Source of the DNA: Clostridiaceae bacterium UBA6085
Lineage (GTDB): Bacteria > Bacillota > Clostridia > Clostridiales > Clostridiaceae
Direction of reading: 5' to 3'
DNA length: 7,477 nucleotides
Assembly (NCBI GenBank): GCA_002428605.1
Contig: DIXH01000042.1
Coordinates: forward strand, 1 to 7,477
In this document: piece after piece, positions 6,827 through 7,477 of the stretch
How the letters are laid out: each line of letters opens with the position of its first letter
Position numbering within the stretch: position 1 is the stretch's first letter
Translations under genes and position numbers: made by a program
Notes under the pieces: generated by a model
What the model saw: the letters and a program-made list of their open reading frames with translations, nothing else
What the model was told of the DNA's origin: nothing
Database searches by the model: none

Positions 6827-6979
6827 CTATTTGAGCCTGAAAGTGTCAATACCCTTGTAATGAAGGACATCCACCCTTTCATCATTTTTCATCTTATCCA
6901 AAAGTGACGCGATATCGTTTGTTCCCCGGGTCGCAAGAAAGCCCTCTACCTCAAACCTGTTCATCGGATGCCTTTTGAT
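6827..6979 (-). pseudogene. C-terminal remnant of a gene cut by the IS element
   Basis: About 50 codons stay open on the minus strand, ending at TAG (6827-6829). They read I-K-R-H-P-M-N-R-F-E-V-E-G-F-L-A-T-R-G and end Y-K-G-I-D-T-F-R-L-K. The frame runs straight into the IS left end, where a fused TTG-initiated frame would begin at 7054 but encodes only IS DNA. The 5' part is missing from this window. I do not recognise the family; the fragment looks like a small mixed alpha/beta domain. It lies 41 bp before the importer operon, in the same direction, so it was probably co-transcribed. It could instead be a chance open frame. Confidence 0.45.
6975..6979 (+). other. Probable IS target pentanucleotide TTGAT at the left junction
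   Basis: TTGAT lies immediately 5' of the presumed IS left tip (6980) and 7 nt before the terminal hairpin. IS200/IS605 elements insert 3' of a short fixed target; ISDra2 is known to use TTGAT. The boundary is inferred, as the right end is not in the window. Confidence 0.4.
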
Positions 6980-6985
6980 GAAAAA

Positions 6986-7025
6986 GCTTGCGCAAACTCG
7001 TGACTTCAGTCGTGAGTTAGCAAGC
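6986..7025 (+). repeat. Imperfect terminal hairpin of the IS left end
   Basis: Three paired blocks are separated by small bulges: GCTTGC (6986-6991) with GCAAGC (7020-7025), AACTC (6995-6999) with GAGTT (7014-7018), and GACT (7002-7005) with AGTC (7008-7011), around a TC loop. Such bulged subterminal hairpins are the TnpA binding sites of IS200/IS605 elements. Read on the minus strand, the hairpin is followed at once by five T, so it could also stop transcription leaving the IS. Confidence 0.7.
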
Positions 7026-7029
7026 GAAG

Positions 7030-7053
7030 TGAATAATAGTTTTGCATTATTCA
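7030..7053. repeat. Second 8-bp hairpin in the tnpA leader
   Basis: TGAATAAT (7030-7037) and ATTATTCA (7046-7053) form a perfect stem with an 8-nt loop between the IS terminal hairpin and the tnpA start. Leader hairpins restrict transposase expression in IS200; a similar role here is only suggested by position. Confidence 0.4.
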
Positions 7054-7061
7054 AGTGTTAA
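7033..7061 (-). promoter_or_regulatory. Outward-facing promoter in the IS left end
   Basis: On the minus strand TTAACA (7056-7061) and TATTAT (7033-7038), each one base off consensus, are separated by exactly 17 bp. Transcription would start near 7026 and run toward the truncated gene and the metal importer operon. The first transcribed segment is the terminal hairpin followed by T5, which may end many transcripts early. The AT-rich setting makes a chance match possible. Confidence 0.45.
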
Positions 7062-7080
7062 ACGGTTCTAAAGTATTCTT

Positions 7081-7477
7081 ATGTCTGAAATACATATGGA
7101 CGCGGATACGTCTAAACAATCCAGTATCCTATGGTTTGTTGCGTAAAGTATCGGCACGATATCCTAATCAGACAGACGAATGGAAATGTGAAGGATTTGT
7201 TAAATCTGATTACAGATGATAATGATTTGTATATTCTGTAGATGGGAAAGCATAATGATTATGTGTATCTGCTGATTGACTGCAAACCTCAGCATTATAT
7301 CCCAAATGTCGTGAAAGCACTCAAAGGGGTATCAGCAAGGTTACTGTTCAAGAAGCACCCTGAACTGAAGAAACGGCTTTGGGGCGGTCATTTGTGGAAT
7401 CCCAGCTACTTTGTTGCCACAGTCAGTGAAAACACCGAGGAGCACATCCGCAGGTACATACAGAGTCAGAAAAAGAA
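7081..7477 (+). pseudogene. tnpA: Degenerate IS200/IS605 TnpA transposase (Y1/HUH), incomplete at window end
   Basis: In one frame the translation reads G-R-G-Y-V-*-T-I-Q-Y-P-M-V-C-C-V-K-Y-R-H-D-I-L and so on, matching Clostridia-type TnpA (usually Y-T-I-Q-Y-H-I-V-W-C-V-K-Y-R-H). Stops lie at 7113-7115 (TAA) and 7239-7241 (TAG). A one-base loss in the A-run at 7088-7090 probably takes the ATG at 7081 out of frame. From ATG 7242 the frame is open for 78 codons to the edge: I-D-C-K-P-Q-H-Y-I-P-N-V-V-K-A-L-K-G, then W-G-G-H-L-W-N-P-S-Y-F-V-A-T-V-S. The metal-binding HUH motif (D-H-V-H-L-L) has become D-Y-V-Y-L-L (7257-7274), so both catalytic histidines are lost. The nucleophile tyrosine in R-Y-I-Q-S-Q (7455-7457) is kept. 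It cannot be an active transposase. Confidence 0.85.

Larger units (their letters stand above)
6980..7477 (+). mobile_element. IS200/IS605-family insertion sequence, left part only
   Basis: The segment holds a left-end hairpin (6986-7025), a short leader with a second hairpin, and a degenerate Y1 transposase gene on the plus strand that runs off the window. The order hairpin, leader, tnpA matches the left end of these elements, which transpose as single strands and make no target duplication. It interrupts the gene upstream of the metal importer operon. Whether a tnpB lies further right cannot be seen. Multiple inactivating changes in tnpA indicate a non-autonomous relic. Confidence 0.75.

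Noticed and set aside
6821..6849. Perfect -35 TTGACA on the minus strand (6844-6849) just upstream of the binding-protein gene
   Set aside because: No acceptable -10 hexamer occurs 15-19 bp downstream (GCATTT at 17 bp), and the box lies within codons of the truncated gene.
6827..7054. 75-codon minus-strand frame starting at TTG 7054 as a real gene
   Set aside because: Its first 25 codons are the IS left-end hairpin and leader; only the portion after about 6979 looks like host sequence. No ribosome binding site supports the TTG.
1..7477. CRISPR array, tRNA, rRNA or riboswitch
   Set aside because: No regularly spaced repeats, tRNA cloverleaf or known riboswitch core was found on either strand by eye.

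Overview
The window looks like a chromosomal segment of a Gram-positive anaerobe, probably class Clostridia. This is inferred from strong GGAGG-type ribosome binding sites, GTG and TTG starts, sigma-A-like promoters, a lipoprotein signal peptide, frequent AGG and ATA codons, and the protein families present. The species cannot be named from the sequence. All intact genes lie on the minus strand, so the window reads right to left. A decayed insertion sequence lies on the plus strand at the right edge.

Right edge (about 6827-7477): the left end of an IS200/IS605-family element, with an imperfect hairpin at 6986-7025 and a degenerate tnpA running off the window. It cuts into a minus-strand gene, of which only about 50 C-terminal codons remain (6827-6979). 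An intact metal ABC importer operon follows at 6785-4305: a lipoprotein substrate-binding protein, an ATPase and a permease, with a 4-nt overlap and then a 1-nt gap. It is of the ZnuACB/TroABC type and would import zinc or manganese.

Middle (4300-3437): a secreted ferritin-like DUF2202 protein with its own promoter region. Two hexamers spaced exactly 11 bp apart cover the -35 position, the arrangement bound by OmpR/PhoB-family response regulators. A strong hairpin follows the gene.

Left (3392-52): a three-gene operon from an extended -10 promoter, made of a hormone-sensitive-lipase-type alpha/beta hydrolase, a condensation/WES-like acyltransferase with an HxxxDG motif, and a zinc-ribbon membrane protein of the DUF6320 type. 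The set suggests acyl-ester or lipid chemistry at the membrane, but substrates are unknown. It ends at a bidirectional terminator (52-87).

Far left (1-48): a sigma-A promoter (TTGACT-17-TATAAT) pointing out of the window. It is embedded in a perfect 30-bp palindrome, a strong operator candidate for a gene beginning just beyond position 1. Positions 88-254 hold nothing I can support.
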